Assembly (NCBI GenBank): GCA_947446635.1
Contig: CANFHF010000003.1
Coordinates: 101,372 to 165,371 of the forward strand
Source of the DNA: Flavobacteriaceae bacterium
Lineage (GTDB): Bacteria > Bacteroidota > Bacteroidia > Flavobacteriales > Flavobacteriaceae
Length of the DNA stretch: 64,000 nt
Direction: 5' to 3'
Shown: one piece after another, positions 1 through 9,849 of the stretch
Numbering within the stretch: position 1 is the stretch's first letter
How the letters are laid out: each line of letters begins with the position of its first letter
The notes under the pieces: model-generated
What the model saw: the letters and a program-made list of their open reading frames with translations, nothing else
Told to the model about the DNA's origin: nothing
The model's database searches: none
Translations under genes and position numbers: made by a program

Positions 1-2
1 AT

Positions 3-1874
3 GATATGAAAGCAGGAAGCGTTCATACTTTGATTTTGAGCGGCGTTAATCCAGTTTATACTTTGCCAAATTCAAAAGATTTTGTTGAAGGATTGAAAAA
101 AGTAAGTCTTTCGGCTTCATTTTCTTTAAAAGAAGACGAAACGGCATCCATTACAACTATTGCGGCCGCCGCACCTCATTATTTAGAATCTTGGGGAGAT
201 GTAAGTATTACAAAAGGAACGTATGGTTTGACTCAGCCTACCATTCGACCACTATTCAATACCAAGCAATTTCAGGATGTTTTATTTTCTTTAAATGGCA
301 ATACTGGAACTTTCTATGATTATTTAAAAGTAAATATTGCTTCAAATGCCGCAGGTTCTACTTGGAATAAAGTACTACATGACGGAATTTTTGTTGGAAC
401 AATACCATCTTCTTCCGCAGGTTCGGCTGATTATACTGCCGCTGCAAATGCGTTGGCTAAAACAAAAGCCGCTTCGAATTTCGAATTGGTTTTGTATACA
501 AAAACAGGTTTAGGAGATGGTCAACAAGCAAACAATCCTTGGTTGCAAGAATTTCCAGATCCAATCACAAGAGTTTCTTGGGATAATTACGTTACGGTTT
601 CCAATGCAGATGCGAAACGTTTAGGTTTGTCAAATGAAATCGTGGCTAATGGTGGTTTGAACGGAAGTTATGCTAACATTACTACTGCCGATGGCGTTAC
701 ATTAGAAAATGTACCTGTAATTGTTCAACCTGGACAAGCAGTTGGGACACTTGGTTTAGCCTTAGGGTATGGAAAAAGTGCCGCTTTAAAAGAAGAAATG
801 CAGGTAGGTTTAAATGCCTATTCCATATATAAAGGGTTCAATAATGTACAGTCTGTTTCATTAACAAAAGCAGACGGACAACATGAGTTTGCTTGTGTTC
901 AAGGTCAGAAAACATTAATGGGAAGAGGGGATATTATTAAAGAAACTACTTTAGAAATATTCAATACCAAAGATGCAGAGGTTTGGAACGAACAACCCAT
1001 GGTTTCCTTAGATCATAAAGAAGTAAAAGCGACATCAGTAAATTTATGGGAGTCTTTTGATCGATCTGTTGGACATCATTTTAATCTTTCTATCGATTTA
1101 AACGCTTGTACGGGTTGTGGATCATGCGTTATAGCGTGCCATGCCGAAAACAATGTACCTGTTGTTGGTAAATCTGAAATTAGAAGAAGTCGTGATATGC
1201 ACTGGTTGCGTATTGACAGGTATTATTCTTCGGAAGAGACTTTTGCTGGAGATAACGAAAGAAAAGAAAATATTGCAGGTTTATCCAGTTCATTATCTAC
1301 TTTTAATGAAATGGAACATGCATCAGATAACCCTCAAGTTTCTTTCCAACCTGTAATGTGTCAACATTGTAATCATGCACCTTGTGAAACTGTTTGTCCT
1401 GTGGCAGCAACTTCGCACGGTCGTCAAGGTCAAAACATGATGGCCTATAATAGATGTGTAGGGACTCGTTACTGTGCGAACAACTGTCCATACAAAGTGC
1501 GTCGATTCAACTGGTTTTTGTACAACAAAAACAGCGAATTTGATTTCCACATGAATGATGATTTGGGACGTATGGTATTAAATCCAGATGTAAATGTTCG
1601 TTCTCGTGGGGTTATGGAAAAATGTTCTATGTGTATTCAAAAAACTCAAGCGACTATTTTGGCAGCCAAAAACGAAGGAAGAGAGATTGTTGACGGAGAA
1701 TTCCAAACGGCTTGTTCTAGTGCTTGTACAAATGGAGCAATGATTTTTGGAGATGTTAACGACAAAGAAAGTCAAGTTGCCAAGTTGGTAGAAGAGGAAA
1801 GAATGTATCATTTGTTAGAGCATGTGGGAACAAAACCAAATGTTTTCTATCATGTAAAAGTTAGAAATACTTAA
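3..1874 (+). CDS. actB: Alternative complex III subunit ActB, 3' part (Fe-S protein)
   Basis: C-terminal 620 or so residues of the large periplasmic iron-sulfur subunit of alternative complex III, which passes electrons from menaquinol. The reading frame is open to the window edge and the family is about 1000 residues, so the true start lies upstream; the ATG at 6 is internal. The visible part has the end of the molybdopterin-oxidoreductase-like domain, then a ferredoxin-like domain with four cysteine clusters: CTGCGSCVIAC near residue 367 (counted from the internal ATG), CQHCNHAPCETVC near 451, CVGTRYCANNC near 484 and CSMC near 539. ActC follows 28 bases downstream and the whole act-cox set reads as one operon. 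The family assignment rests on these clusters and the gene order. Confidence 0.93.
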   Translation, partial: DMKAGSVHTLILSGVNPVYTLPNSKDFVEGLKKVSLSASFSLKEDETASITTIAAAAPHYLESWGDVSITKGTYGLTQPTIRPLFNTKQFQDVLFSLNGNTGTFYDYLKVNIASNAAGSTWNKVLHDGIFVGTIPSSSAGSADYTAAANALAKTKAASNFELVLYTKTGLGDGQQANNPWLQEFPDPITRVSWDNYVTVSNADAKRLGLSNEIVANGGLNGSYANITTADGVTLENVPVIVQPGQAVGTLGLALGYGKSAALKEEMQVGLNAYSIYKGFNNVQSVSLTKADGQHEFACVQGQKTLMGRGDIIKETTLEIFNTKDAEVWNEQPMVSLDHKEVKATSVNLWESFDRSVGHHFNLSIDLNACTGCGSCVIACHAENNVPVVGKSEIRRSRDMHWLRIDRYYSSEETFAGDNERKENIAGLSSSLSTFNEMEHASDNPQVSFQPVMCQHCNHAPCETVCPVAATSHGRQGQNMMAYNRCVGTRYCANNCPYKVRRFNWFLYNKNSEFDFHMNDDLGRMVLNPDVNVRSRGVMEKCSMCIQKTQATILAAKNEGREIVDGEFQTACSSACTNGAMIFGDVNDKESQVAKLVEEERMYHLLEHVGTKPNVFYHVKVRNT

Positions 1875-1902
1875 GAAAAATTAAAAATCAATTTAAAGGA
1901 TT

Positions 1903-3306
1903 ATGTCTCATATATACGACGCACCCATCAGAAAACCTTTAGTTATAGGTGATAAATCTTATCACGACGTAACAGTAGATGTTGCCGCACCTGTCGAAGG
2001 GAAAGCCAACAAGCAATGGTGGATTGTATTTTCAATCGCATTAGCAGCCTTTCTTTGGGGAATGGGTTGTATAATTTACACCATTTCTACTGGTATCGGA
2101 ACTTGGGGATTGAACAAAACAGTTGGTTGGGCTTGGGATATCACGAACTTTGTTTGGTGGGTTGGTATTGGTCACGCTGGAACTTTGATTTCAGCAGTAC
2201 TTTTATTATTCCGTCAAAGATGGAGAATGGCCATTAACCGTTCTGCGGAAGCGATGACTATTTTCTCCGTAATTCAAGCGGGTTTATTTCCAATTATACA
2301 TATGGGTCGTCCTTGGTTAGCGTATTGGGTTTTACCAATACCAAATCAATTTGGATCTCTTTGGGTAAACTTTAACTCTCCTTTACTTTGGGATGTATTT
2401 GCAATTTCGACTTATCTTTCTGTATCATTGGTTTTCTGGTGGACAGGTTTGTTACCCGATTTTGCGATGCTTCGAGATAGAGCCATCACACCTTTTAACA
2501 AGAAAATTTATTCTATACTGAGTTTTGGTTGGAGCGGAAGAGCAAAAGACTGGCAACGTTTTGAGGAAGTTTCTTTAGTGCTTGCAGGTTTAGCAACACC
2601 ATTGGTACTTTCGGTTCATACTATCGTATCTATGGACTTTGCTACATCAGTAATTCCAGGATGGCATACCACTATTTTTCCTCCCTACTTTGTTGCAGGA
2701 GCCGTTTTCTCAGGATTTGCCATGGTAAATACTTTGCTTATTATTATGAGAAAAGTTTCTAATCTAGAGGCTTATATCACTATACAGCATATCGAATTAA
2801 TGAACATTGTAATCATGATTACGGGTTCTATAGTAGGGGTTGCTTATATCACAGAGCTTTTTGTTGCTTGGTACTCAGGAGTGGAATACGAACAATATGC
2901 ATTCTTAAATAGAGCTACTGGACCTTACTGGTGGGCGTATTGGTCAATGATGACTTGTAATGTGTTTTCTCCACAATTTATGTGGTTCAAAAAATTAAGA
3001 ACAAGCATTATGTTCTCGTTCATTATTTCTATTGTTGTAAATATCGGAATGTGGTTCGAAAGATTTGTAATTATTGTGACTTCGTTACACAGAGATTACC
3101 TTCCTTCATCTTGGACTATGTTTTCACCAACATTTGTAGACATTGGAATTTTCATTGGAACAATAGGGTTCTTCTTTGTGTTGTTCTTGTTGTATGCTAG
3201 AACATTCCCTGTAATTGCTCAGGCCGAAGTAAAAACAATATTGAAAGGAACAGGGGATAATTACATTAGAGAAAGAGCAGCAAATAAAGATTCACATCAT
3301 GAGTAA
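1903..3306 (+). CDS. actC: Alternative complex III membrane subunit ActC (NrfD-like)
   Basis: Polytopic inner-membrane protein of 467 residues in the NrfD/PsrC family. In alternative complex III this subunit holds the quinol site beside the ActB iron-sulfur arm. About ten hydrophobic segments can be seen, starting with the one near residues 40-60, and the sequence is rich in Trp and His in the loops. The N-terminus carries a short soluble leader typical of ActC. The ATG at 1903 follows actB by 28 bases. Its 3' end overlaps actD by 8 bases, which points to translational coupling. ActF further downstream is the second, related quinone-type membrane subunit. Confidence 0.93.
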   Translation: MSHIYDAPIRKPLVIGDKSYHDVTVDVAAPVEGKANKQWWIVFSIALAAFLWGMGCIIYTISTGIGTWGLNKTVGWAWDITNFVWWVGIGHAGTLISAVLLLFRQRWRMAINRSAEAMTIFSVIQAGLFPIIHMGRPWLAYWVLPIPNQFGSLWVNFNSPLLWDVFAISTYLSVSLVFWWTGLLPDFAMLRDRAITPFNKKIYSILSFGWSGRAKDWQRFEEVSLVLAGLATPLVLSVHTIVSMDFATSVIPGWHTTIFPPYFVAGAVFSGFAMVNTLLIIMRKVSNLEAYITIQHIELMNIVIMITGSIVGVAYITELFVAWYSGVEYEQYAFLNRATGPYWWAYWSMMTCNVFSPQFMWFKKLRTSIMFSFIISIVVNIGMWFERFVIIVTSLHRDYLPSSWTMFSPTFVDIGIFIGTIGFFFVLFLLYARTFPVIAQAEVKTILKGTGDNYIRERAANKDSHHE

Positions 3307-3823
3307 TAAAGTAATACACGCCATTTATAATGACGATGATATATTGATGGATGCCGTTAAGAAAACACGTGCAGCCCATCATCATATTGAAGAAGTTTTT
3401 ACTCCATTTCCAGTACACGGATTGGATAAAGCAATGGGACTTGCCCCGACTAGATTAGCTATTTGTTCATTTATCTATGGTTTGTGCGGTTTATCCTTTG
3501 GAACCTGGATGATGAATTATATTATGATTCAAGATTGGCCCCAAGATATTGGCGGAAAACCAAGTTTTAGTTACATTCAAAACATGCCGGCTTTCGTGCC
3601 AATTATGTTTGAAGAGACCGTGTTTTTTGCTGCACATTTAATGGTTATTACTTTTTATATGAGAAGTAGGTTATGGCCATTCAAACAAGCAGAAAATCCA
3701 GATGTAAGAACAACGGATGACCATTTCTTAATGGAAGTTGCGGTAAATAACAATGAAAAAGAGCTCATCACTTTTTTTGAAAATACCGGAGCGGTAGAAG
3801 TTAAAGTAATTGTAAAGAATTAA
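3299..3823 (+). CDS. actD: Alternative complex III subunit ActD (DUF3341)
   Basis: Protein of 174 residues matching the DUF3341 family, the small ActD subunit that anchors the peripheral arm of alternative complex III. An N-terminal soluble region has a His cluster (AAHHHIEEVF), followed by two hydrophobic segments at roughly residues 55-78 and 98-120 and a short charged tail. The ATG lies inside the end of actC (ATGAGTAA overlap), so translation is probably coupled. ActE starts 8 bases after the stop. The role is inferred from family and position; no catalytic motif is visible. Confidence 0.9.
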   Translation: MSNKVIHAIYNDDDILMDAVKKTRAAHHHIEEVFTPFPVHGLDKAMGLAPTRLAICSFIYGLCGLSFGTWMMNYIMIQDWPQDIGGKPSFSYIQNMPAFVPIMFEETVFFAAHLMVITFYMRSRLWPFKQAENPDVRTTDDHFLMEVAVNNNEKELITFFENTGAVEVKVIVKN

Positions 3824-3831
3824 TTGTCCAT

Positions 3832-4383
3832 ATGAAAAGTCTATATAAAATAACATTTTTAATTTGTATTACTATTTTAGTTTCGTCTTGTCATGATAAT
3901 TCGAAGCCTAATTACCAATACATGCCTAATATGTATGAGCCGGTTAGTTATGAAACTTATCAACAATCAAGTGCGTTTAAAAATGGTAAGGAAGGTCAAC
4001 TGCCTCCTACAGGAACAATCAAGAGAGGTTTTGAACCGTATGAATATCCTAATACCCCTGAGGCTTTAATTGCTGTAAAAGCAGCAAATTTGAAATCACC
4101 TCTTGGAGAACTTTCTCAAAAAGACAAAGATAAAGGAAAAGAACTTTTCGGAATTTATTGTATGATTTGCCATGGAGAATTGGGTAATGGACAAGGAAAA
4201 CTAGTTACTCAAGGAAAATTTTTGGGTGTTCCTAATTATAAAGACAGAGTAATAAACGAAGGCAGCATTTTTCATGTTGAAACGTATGGTCTTAATTTAA
4301 TGGGTTCACATGCCAATCAATTGAACAAAAAAGAGCGTTGGTTAGTTGCGGCTTATGTAGTAGATTTAAAAAGCAAATTATAA
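3832..4383 (+). CDS. actE: Alternative complex III monoheme cytochrome c ActE
   Basis: Monoheme cytochrome c lipoprotein of 183 residues. A signal segment ends in a lipobox-like VSSC at about residues 17-20, which would tether it to a membrane on the periplasmic side. One heme motif CMICH is near residue 107, and a plausible Met axial ligand sits in the later NLMGSH stretch. In the complex it receives electrons from the iron-sulfur subunit and hands them to the oxidase. CoxB in this operon has no fused cytochrome c domain, so ActE is the only heme-c carrier visible in this stretch and a good candidate for the direct donor (inference). Confidence 0.92.
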   Translation: MKSLYKITFLICITILVSSCHDNSKPNYQYMPNMYEPVSYETYQQSSAFKNGKEGQLPPTGTIKRGFEPYEYPNTPEALIAVKAANLKSPLGELSQKDKDKGKELFGIYCMICHGELGNGQGKLVTQGKFLGVPNYKDRVINEGSIFHVETYGLNLMGSHANQLNKKERWLVAAYVVDLKSKL

Positions 4384-4410
4384 TTGTAGAACAAACTCAT
4401 CGTAATAGAT

Positions 4411-5739
4411 ATGTATACATTTTCAAGTAAATTAAAAACATTTTCTCTAATCCTAATGGTCCTTGGTCTTTTAGGAATTGGGTATGGTTTTATATCTGCA
4501 CCTAAAGATATTCAAGAAGTTGAGGCTATTCTTGCCTCCGATGCTCACGGAAGTCATCATGAAGCTTCTAATTCTTCCACTGAAGCACATAGCGTTGCTA
4601 GTGAAAATAAAGTTAGTGCTGATGCAGAACATAAAGAGCATTTAGAACATGTTTTAAATCAATTGCAAAACAAACCTTGGGCCGCATTGTATGTTGCTTG
4701 TATTTTCTTTATGTTGATTTCTCTTGGAGTTTTGGCTTTTTATGCTATTCAACAAGTAGCACAAGCGGGTTGGTCTCCAGTATTGTTTAGAGTGATGCAA
4801 GGAATAACCGCTTATTTGCCTGTTGGGTCAGTTATTTTCTTCATTGTATTAATGCTTTGTGGCTTTCATTTTAATAACTTATTTATTTGGCTAGACCCTA
4901 ATGTTGTGGCCGAAGATAAAATTATAGCTAATAAAATAGGATACTTGAACTTTCTATTCTGGATTATTAGAGCGTCCATATTCTTGATTGGATGGAATCT
5001 TTATCGATATTTTTCAAGAAAAAATTGTTTGGCACAGGACGAAGCAAAAGACGACAGTTTCTACAAAAAGAACTTCAAAATGTCAGCAGCTTTTTTGGTT
5101 TTCTTCATAGTTACTGAATCTATTATGTCTTGGGACTGGATTATGTCAATCGATCCACACTGGTTTAGCACTTTATTCGGATGGTATGTTTTTGCTAGTT
5201 TCTTTGTAAGTGGAATTACAACAATTTGTATGGTTTCCTTGTATTTGAAATCAAAAGGTTATTTGGAGCATGTCAATACAAGCCATATTCATGATTTAGC
5301 TAAATTCATGTTTGGCTTCAGTGTATTTTGGACCTATTTATGGTTTTCTCAATTCATGTTAATTTGGTATGCCGATATTCCTGAAGAAGTAACTTATTTT
5401 GTTACCAGAATTGAAGTTTTTAACCTTCCTTTCTTTGGCGCAGTTGTTATGAATTTCGTATTTCCAATATTAATTCTAGTAAATACTGATTTCAAAAGAA
5501 TCAGTTGGGTTTTAGTTATGGCCGGTACGGTTATTTTATTAGGGCATTATGTTGATTTCTTTAACATGATTATGCCTGGAACGGTAGGTGATCAATGGTT
5601 TATTGGGGTTTCAGAAATTGCATCCCTTCTTTTCTTCCTTGGATTATTTATATATGTTGTTTTTACAGCATTGACAAAAGTGCCATTGTTGCCAAAAAGA
5701 AATCCATTTATAGAAGAAAGTAAGCATTTCCATTATTAA
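4411..5739 (+). CDS. actF: Alternative complex III membrane subunit ActF
   Basis: Polytopic membrane protein of 442 residues, the ActF subunit related to ActC/NrfD. After a first hydrophobic segment (about residues 10-30) there is a loop rich in His, Glu and Ser (about 45-85) before the main bundle of roughly nine membrane segments. The WDWIMSIDPHWFSTLFGWY region is characteristic of the family. Alternative complex III oxidises menaquinol and couples this to the oxidase encoded just downstream. ATG at 4411; coxB begins 19 bases after the stop. The charged loop is unusual for its His content and is discussed as a separate finding. Confidence 0.92.
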   Translation: MYTFSSKLKTFSLILMVLGLLGIGYGFISAPKDIQEVEAILASDAHGSHHEASNSSTEAHSVASENKVSADAEHKEHLEHVLNQLQNKPWAALYVACIFFMLISLGVLAFYAIQQVAQAGWSPVLFRVMQGITAYLPVGSVIFFIVLMLCGFHFNNLFIWLDPNVVAEDKIIANKIGYLNFLFWIIRASIFLIGWNLYRYFSRKNCLAQDEAKDDSFYKKNFKMSAAFLVFFIVTESIMSWDWIMSIDPHWFSTLFGWYVFASFFVSGITTICMVSLYLKSKGYLEHVNTSHIHDLAKFMFGFSVFWTYLWFSQFMLIWYADIPEEVTYFVTRIEVFNLPFFGAVVMNFVFPILILVNTDFKRISWVLVMAGTVILLGHYVDFFNMIMPGTVGDQWFIGVSEIASLLFFLGLFIYVVFTALTKVPLLPKRNPFIEESKHFHY

Positions 5740-5758
5740 TATTTTAAAGAAAATTTAG

Positions 5759-6913
5759 ATGACAAGTTTGTTGGTAATTATAGTTTTAGTTTTATTGGCT
5801 ATTGCATTATGGCAATTGACTAAGATATTCGATTTGACTCAAGTTGGCGCAAGTAAGGATCTTTCTCAAGTCGCTAATGATGAGGATAATAACACGCAAG
5901 GGTATTTGATGTTTGGTTTCTTAGCATTCATATACATTTTCACCATTTACGGATTATTTAAATGGGGCCCTTTAGTATTGCACACCCCTGCTTCTGAACA
6001 TGGTGGTACCGTAGATAATTTAATGAATATTACATGGATTATAATTTTTGCAGTTCAGGCAATAACACAGGTTTTATTGCATTATTTCGCCTTCAAATAC
6101 AGAGGAAATAAAGATCAAAAAGCGTTGTATTTTTCTGATAGTACTAAATTAGAAGTGATTTGGAGTGGTATTCCAGCAGTTGTTTTAGCTGTTTTAATTC
6201 TTTATGGATTGTACGCTTGGACCAACATTATGTTTATAGACGAGGATGAAGATACTGTCGTAATTGAATTATATGCTCAGCAATTCAAATGGACCGCACG
6301 ATATTCGGGTGAAGATAATGTTCTTGGAAAAGCTAATGTGAGGCTTATTGAAGGTGTTAATACTTTGGGGGTTGATTTATCAGACCCAAATGCACAAGAT
6401 GATATTGTAGTTTCTGAATTGCACATCCCAAAAGGAAAAAAAATCCATTTTAAATTTCGTTCTCAAGACGTCTTACATTCAGCATACATGCCGTATTTCA
6501 GAGCGCAAATGAACTGCGTTCCAGGAATGGTTACGGAATTTGCTTATAAGCCTATTTATACTACTGAAGAGTATAGAGAATTGCCTTATATGATTGAAAA
6601 AGTAGCAAACATTAATAGAATTAGAGCCGAAAAAAGTATAGAACTTCTTGCAAACGGCGAAACAGCTCTTGATCCGTATGCTTTTGACTTTTTATTACTT
6701 TGTAATAAAATTTGCGGGGCTTCCCATTATAACATGCAAATGAAAATAGTTGTGGATACACCAGCAGACTATAAAAAATGGTTAAGTGATAAGCCTACAT
6801 TAGTTCAGGAAGTTAAAACCGCCAATGCCCCAGCGCCCGCTTTGGATGGAACTGGGAAAGATTCAACTAAAGCTACTGATACTGCCGCTATGGCTAAGAT
6901 AGTCATGAAATAA
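5759..6913 (+). CDS. coxB: Cytochrome c oxidase subunit II
   Basis: Subunit II of an aa3-type oxidase, 384 residues, which accepts electrons at the CuA centre. CuA ligands are visible: His in HSAYMPYFRAQ near residue 240 and the CNKICGASHYNM motif near residue 315. Four hydrophobic segments precede the periplasmic cupredoxin domain (about residues 3-20, 48-70, 88-110 and 135-155); the first is one more than the usual pair. The C-terminus is an Ala/Pro/Thr/Lys-rich tail with no heme-binding CxxCH, so this is not a caa3 form. It sits between actF and coxA in one operon. Confidence 0.95.
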   Translation: MTSLLVIIVLVLLAIALWQLTKIFDLTQVGASKDLSQVANDEDNNTQGYLMFGFLAFIYIFTIYGLFKWGPLVLHTPASEHGGTVDNLMNITWIIIFAVQAITQVLLHYFAFKYRGNKDQKALYFSDSTKLEVIWSGIPAVVLAVLILYGLYAWTNIMFIDEDEDTVVIELYAQQFKWTARYSGEDNVLGKANVRLIEGVNTLGVDLSDPNAQDDIVVSELHIPKGKKIHFKFRSQDVLHSAYMPYFRAQMNCVPGMVTEFAYKPIYTTEEYRELPYMIEKVANINRIRAEKSIELLANGETALDPYAFDFLLLCNKICGASHYNMQMKIVVDTPADYKKWLSDKPTLVQEVKTANAPAPALDGTGKDSTKATDTAAMAKIVMK

Positions 6914-6942
6914 TTATTTAAGAAAATTTAAAGTACACATAT

Positions 6943-8739
6943 ATGTCAGCAGAAGGTCACGATCACACACAAGATCACGAACACGAACACCACCATAAAG
7001 ACACTTTTATTACTAAATATATTTTTAGTATAGATCACAAAATGATTGCCAAACAATACTTGTTAACAGGTATTATTATGGGGGTTATTGGGGTTGCTAT
7101 TTCTTTACTTTTTAGATTACAACTAGCTTGGCCAGAACAATCTTTTAAGATTTTTAGTATTGTACTTGGCGATAGTTATGCTCCTGATGGAGTAATGTTA
7201 AATGATAGGTATTTGGCATTGGTAACGATTCATGGAACCATCATGGTGTTCTTTGTTCTTACCGCCGCATTGAGCGGTACGTTTAGTAATTTGTTAATTC
7301 CTCTTCAATTGGGCGCTAGAGATATGGCTTCGGGTTTCTTAAATATGGTGTCTTATTGGTTATTTTTTCTTTCCAGTATTTTAATGGTATCCTCACTTTT
7401 TGTTGAATCGGGACCGGCATCTGCGGGATGGACAATTTACCCTCCATTGAGTGCCTTACCTCAAGCTATTCCAGGTTCTGGAGCAGGGATGACTATGTGG
7501 TTGGTATCTATGGCCGTATTTATTGCTGCCTCTTTAATGGGATCTTTAAATTATATTGTAACGGTTATTAATTTAAGAACTAAAGGTATGTCGTTAACTA
7601 GAATGCCTCTTACGATATGGGCTTTCTTTGTTACCGCTATTATTGGAGTAATTTCATTCCCAGTATTATTATCGGCTGCTTTGTTATTAATTTTTGACAG
7701 AAGTTTCGGAACCTCATTTTTCTTATCAGACATCTATATTGCAGGAGAGGTTTTACATTATCAAGGTGGTTCTCCTGTTTTGTTTGAGCACCTATTTTGG
7801 TTTTTGGGGCATCCGGAAGTATATATTATTTTACTACCTGCATTAGGAATTACTTCGGAAGTTATTGCAACCAATTCTCGTAAGCCTATTTTTGGATACA
7901 GAGCCATGATTATGTCTATATTGGCCATCGCTTTTTTATCTACCATAGTTTGGGGTCACCATATGTTTATAACGGGGATGAATCCGTTCCTTGGATCGGT
8001 GTTTACATTCACCACTTTATTGATTGCTATTCCTTCGGCTGTTAAAGCGTTTAACTATATCACTACTTTGTGGAAAGGTAATTTGCAATTGAACCCTGCC
8101 ATGTTGTTTTCTATCGGTTTGGTTTCCACATTCATTACAGGAGGTTTAACGGGAATTATTCTTGGCGATAGTACTTTGGATATCAATGTGCATGATACTT
8201 ATTTTGTAGTGGCTCACTTCCACTTGGTAATGGGTATTTCTGCACTTTACGGAATGTTTGCTGGAATATACCATTGGTTTCCAAAAATGTTTGGAAGAAT
8301 GTTGAATAAAAATCTTGGATATATTCACTTTTGGGCAACTGCAGTTTGTGCTTATGGTGTGTTTTTTCCAATGCATTTTATAGGATTAGCAGGATTACCA
8401 AGACGTTATTATACTAATACTAACTTTCCTTTATTTGATGATTTACAAAATGTAAATGTTTTGATTACTGTTTTCGCTTTGATTGGTGGGGCATTCCAAT
8501 TGGTGTTTTTGTACAACTTCTTCAGTAGTATTTTCTACGGTAAGAAAACGGTTCAAAACCCATGGAAATCGAATACTTTAGAATGGACAGCGCCTATTAA
8601 ACATATTCACGGAAACTGGGAAGGTGAAATTCCTCATGTTCACCGTTGGCCATACGATTACAGCAAACCAGGTCATGACGAAGATTTTGTTCCTCAAAAT
8701 GTTCCGATGAAAGAGGGTGAAGAAGTTTTACACCATTAA
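6943..8739 (+). CDS. coxA: Cytochrome c oxidase subunit I
   Basis: Catalytic heme-copper oxidase subunit, 598 residues, about twelve membrane segments. Visible ligands: His in TIHGTIM near residue 96 (low-spin heme), GHPEVY near 289 (CuB His and the cross-linked Tyr), GHHMF near 336 (two CuB His) and HFHLVMG near 425 (heme ligands). This is the A-type oxidase signature. The first 20 residues are extremely rich in His, Asp and Glu. It is the last gene of the operon, followed by a strong terminator. No subunit III gene follows, so coxC must lie elsewhere or be absent. Confidence 0.96.
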   Translation: MSAEGHDHTQDHEHEHHHKDTFITKYIFSIDHKMIAKQYLLTGIIMGVIGVAISLLFRLQLAWPEQSFKIFSIVLGDSYAPDGVMLNDRYLALVTIHGTIMVFFVLTAALSGTFSNLLIPLQLGARDMASGFLNMVSYWLFFLSSILMVSSLFVESGPASAGWTIYPPLSALPQAIPGSGAGMTMWLVSMAVFIAASLMGSLNYIVTVINLRTKGMSLTRMPLTIWAFFVTAIIGVISFPVLLSAALLLIFDRSFGTSFFLSDIYIAGEVLHYQGGSPVLFEHLFWFLGHPEVYIILLPALGITSEVIATNSRKPIFGYRAMIMSILAIAFLSTIVWGHHMFITGMNPFLGSVFTFTTLLIAIPSAVKAFNYITTLWKGNLQLNPAMLFSIGLVSTFITGGLTGIILGDSTLDINVHDTYFVVAHFHLVMGISALYGMFAGIYHWFPKMFGRMLNKNLGYIHFWATAVCAYGVFFPMHFIGLAGLPRRYYTNTNFPLFDDLQNVNVLITVFALIGGAFQLVFLYNFFSSIFYGKKTVQNPWKSNTLEWTAPIKHIHGNWEGEIPHVHRWPYDYSKPGHDEDFVPQNVPMKEGEEVLHH

Positions 8740-8758
8740 TATATTTCAATACAATACT

Positions 8759-8790
8759 AAAATGCCTTTCGAAATGAAAGGCATTTTTAT
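8759..8790 (+). terminator. Rho-independent terminator of the act-cox operon
   Basis: A perfect 12-base-pair inverted repeat: left arm AAAATGCCTTTC at 8759-8770, loop GAAAT, right arm at 8776-8787, then T-rich sequence. It lies 20 bases after the coxA stop and just before ruvB. Confidence 0.9.
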
Positions 8791-8806
8791 TTGCTTATAA
8801 CTTTGT

Positions 8807-8814
8807 TATATTTG
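8807..8814 (+). promoter_or_regulatory. Bacteroidota -7 promoter element for ruvB
   Basis: TATATTTG matches the TAnnTTTG -7 consensus of Bacteroidota. It ends only four bases before the ruvB ATG, so the transcript would begin at or within a few bases of the start codon. No good -33 TTG lies at the expected spacing. Confidence 0.5.
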
Positions 8815-8818
8815 TAAC

Positions 8819-9841
8819 ATGAATGAAAATTTAGACCCAACAACCAACAGCTTTAATTCAGAGGAATTTGATCTCGAAAAAAAATTGAGACCCTTATCTT
8901 TTGATGATTTTGCTGGGCAAGAGCAAATATTAGAAAACTTGAAAGTTTTCGTTCAGGCAGCGAATCAAAGAAACGAAGCACTTGATCATACCCTTTTTCA
9001 CGGGCCTCCGGGATTAGGAAAAACGACTTTGGCAAACATACTTGCCAATGAGCTACAAGTAGGAATAAAAATCACTTCAGGACCCGTTTTAGACAAGCCA
9101 GGAGATTTAGCAGGTTTGTTGACCAATCTCGAAGAAAGAGACGTTCTCTTTATTGATGAAATTCATCGGTTGAGTCCAATTGTTGAAGAATATTTATACT
9201 CGGCGATGGAAGATTTCAAGATTGATATTATGATTGAATCTGGGCCCAATGCCAGAACCGTTCAAATTAATCTGAACCCTTTCACTTTAATTGGTGCTAC
9301 TACTCGTTCGGGTTTATTAACGGCTCCAATGAGAGCCCGTTTCGGAATATCCTCTCGCTTGCAATATTACACCACCGAACTTTTGACTACCATAGTCGAA
9401 CGAAGTGCCACGATTTTAAAAATGCCTATTTCGATGGAAGCTGCCATCGAAATTGCGGGTCGAAGTAGGGGAACACCCCGTATTGCGAATGCTTTACTGC
9501 GTCGCGTACGTGATTTTGCCCAAATCAAAGGAAATGGCACCATCGATATTGAAATTGCTCGTTACGCCTTAAAAGCGTTGAATGTGGATGCGCATGGTTT
9601 GGACGAAATGGACAATAAAATTCTTAATACTATTATCGATAAATTCAAGGGAGGCCCTGTTGGTTTGTCCACTTTGGCTACAGCCGTATCCGAAAGCAGT
9701 GAAACAATCGAAGAAGTCTATGAGCCCTTTTTAATCCAGGAAGGTTTCATTATGCGAACACCAAGAGGTCGTGAAGTCACCGAGAAAGCATACAAGCATC
9801 TTGGTAAAGTAAGAACGAATATTCAAGGAGGTCTTTTTTAA
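8819..9841 (+). CDS. ruvB: Holliday junction branch migration helicase RuvB
   Basis: AAA+ motor of the RuvAB branch-migration complex, 340 residues, cytoplasmic. Walker [10 protein letters not shown] is near residue 62 and Walker B with DEIH near 113. The sensor-type stretch [18 protein letters not shown] and the C-terminal winged-helix region with PRGREVT are typical of RuvB. Length matches the family. The ATG at 8819 sits right behind a TAnnTTTG element, suggesting a leaderless or nearly leaderless mRNA. queG follows 8 bases after the stop and is probably co-transcribed. ruvC lies separately at 24389. Confidence 0.97.
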   Translation: MNENLDPTTNSFNSEEFDLEKKLRPLSFDDFAGQEQILENLKVFVQAANQRNEALDHTLFHGPPGLGKTTLANILANELQVGIKITSGPVLDKPGDLAGLLTNLEERDVLFIDEIHRLSPIVEEYLYSAMEDFKIDIMIESGPNARTVQINLNPFTLIGATTRSGLLTAPMRARFGISSRLQYYTTELLTTIVERSATILKMPISMEAAIEIAGRSRGTPRIANALLRRVRDFAQIKGNGTIDIEIARYALKALNVDAHGLDEMDNKILNTIIDKFKGGPVGLSTLATAVSESSETIEEVYEPFLIQEGFIMRTPRGREVTEKAYKHLGKVRTNIQGGLF

Positions 9842-9849
9842 TCTTTCAG

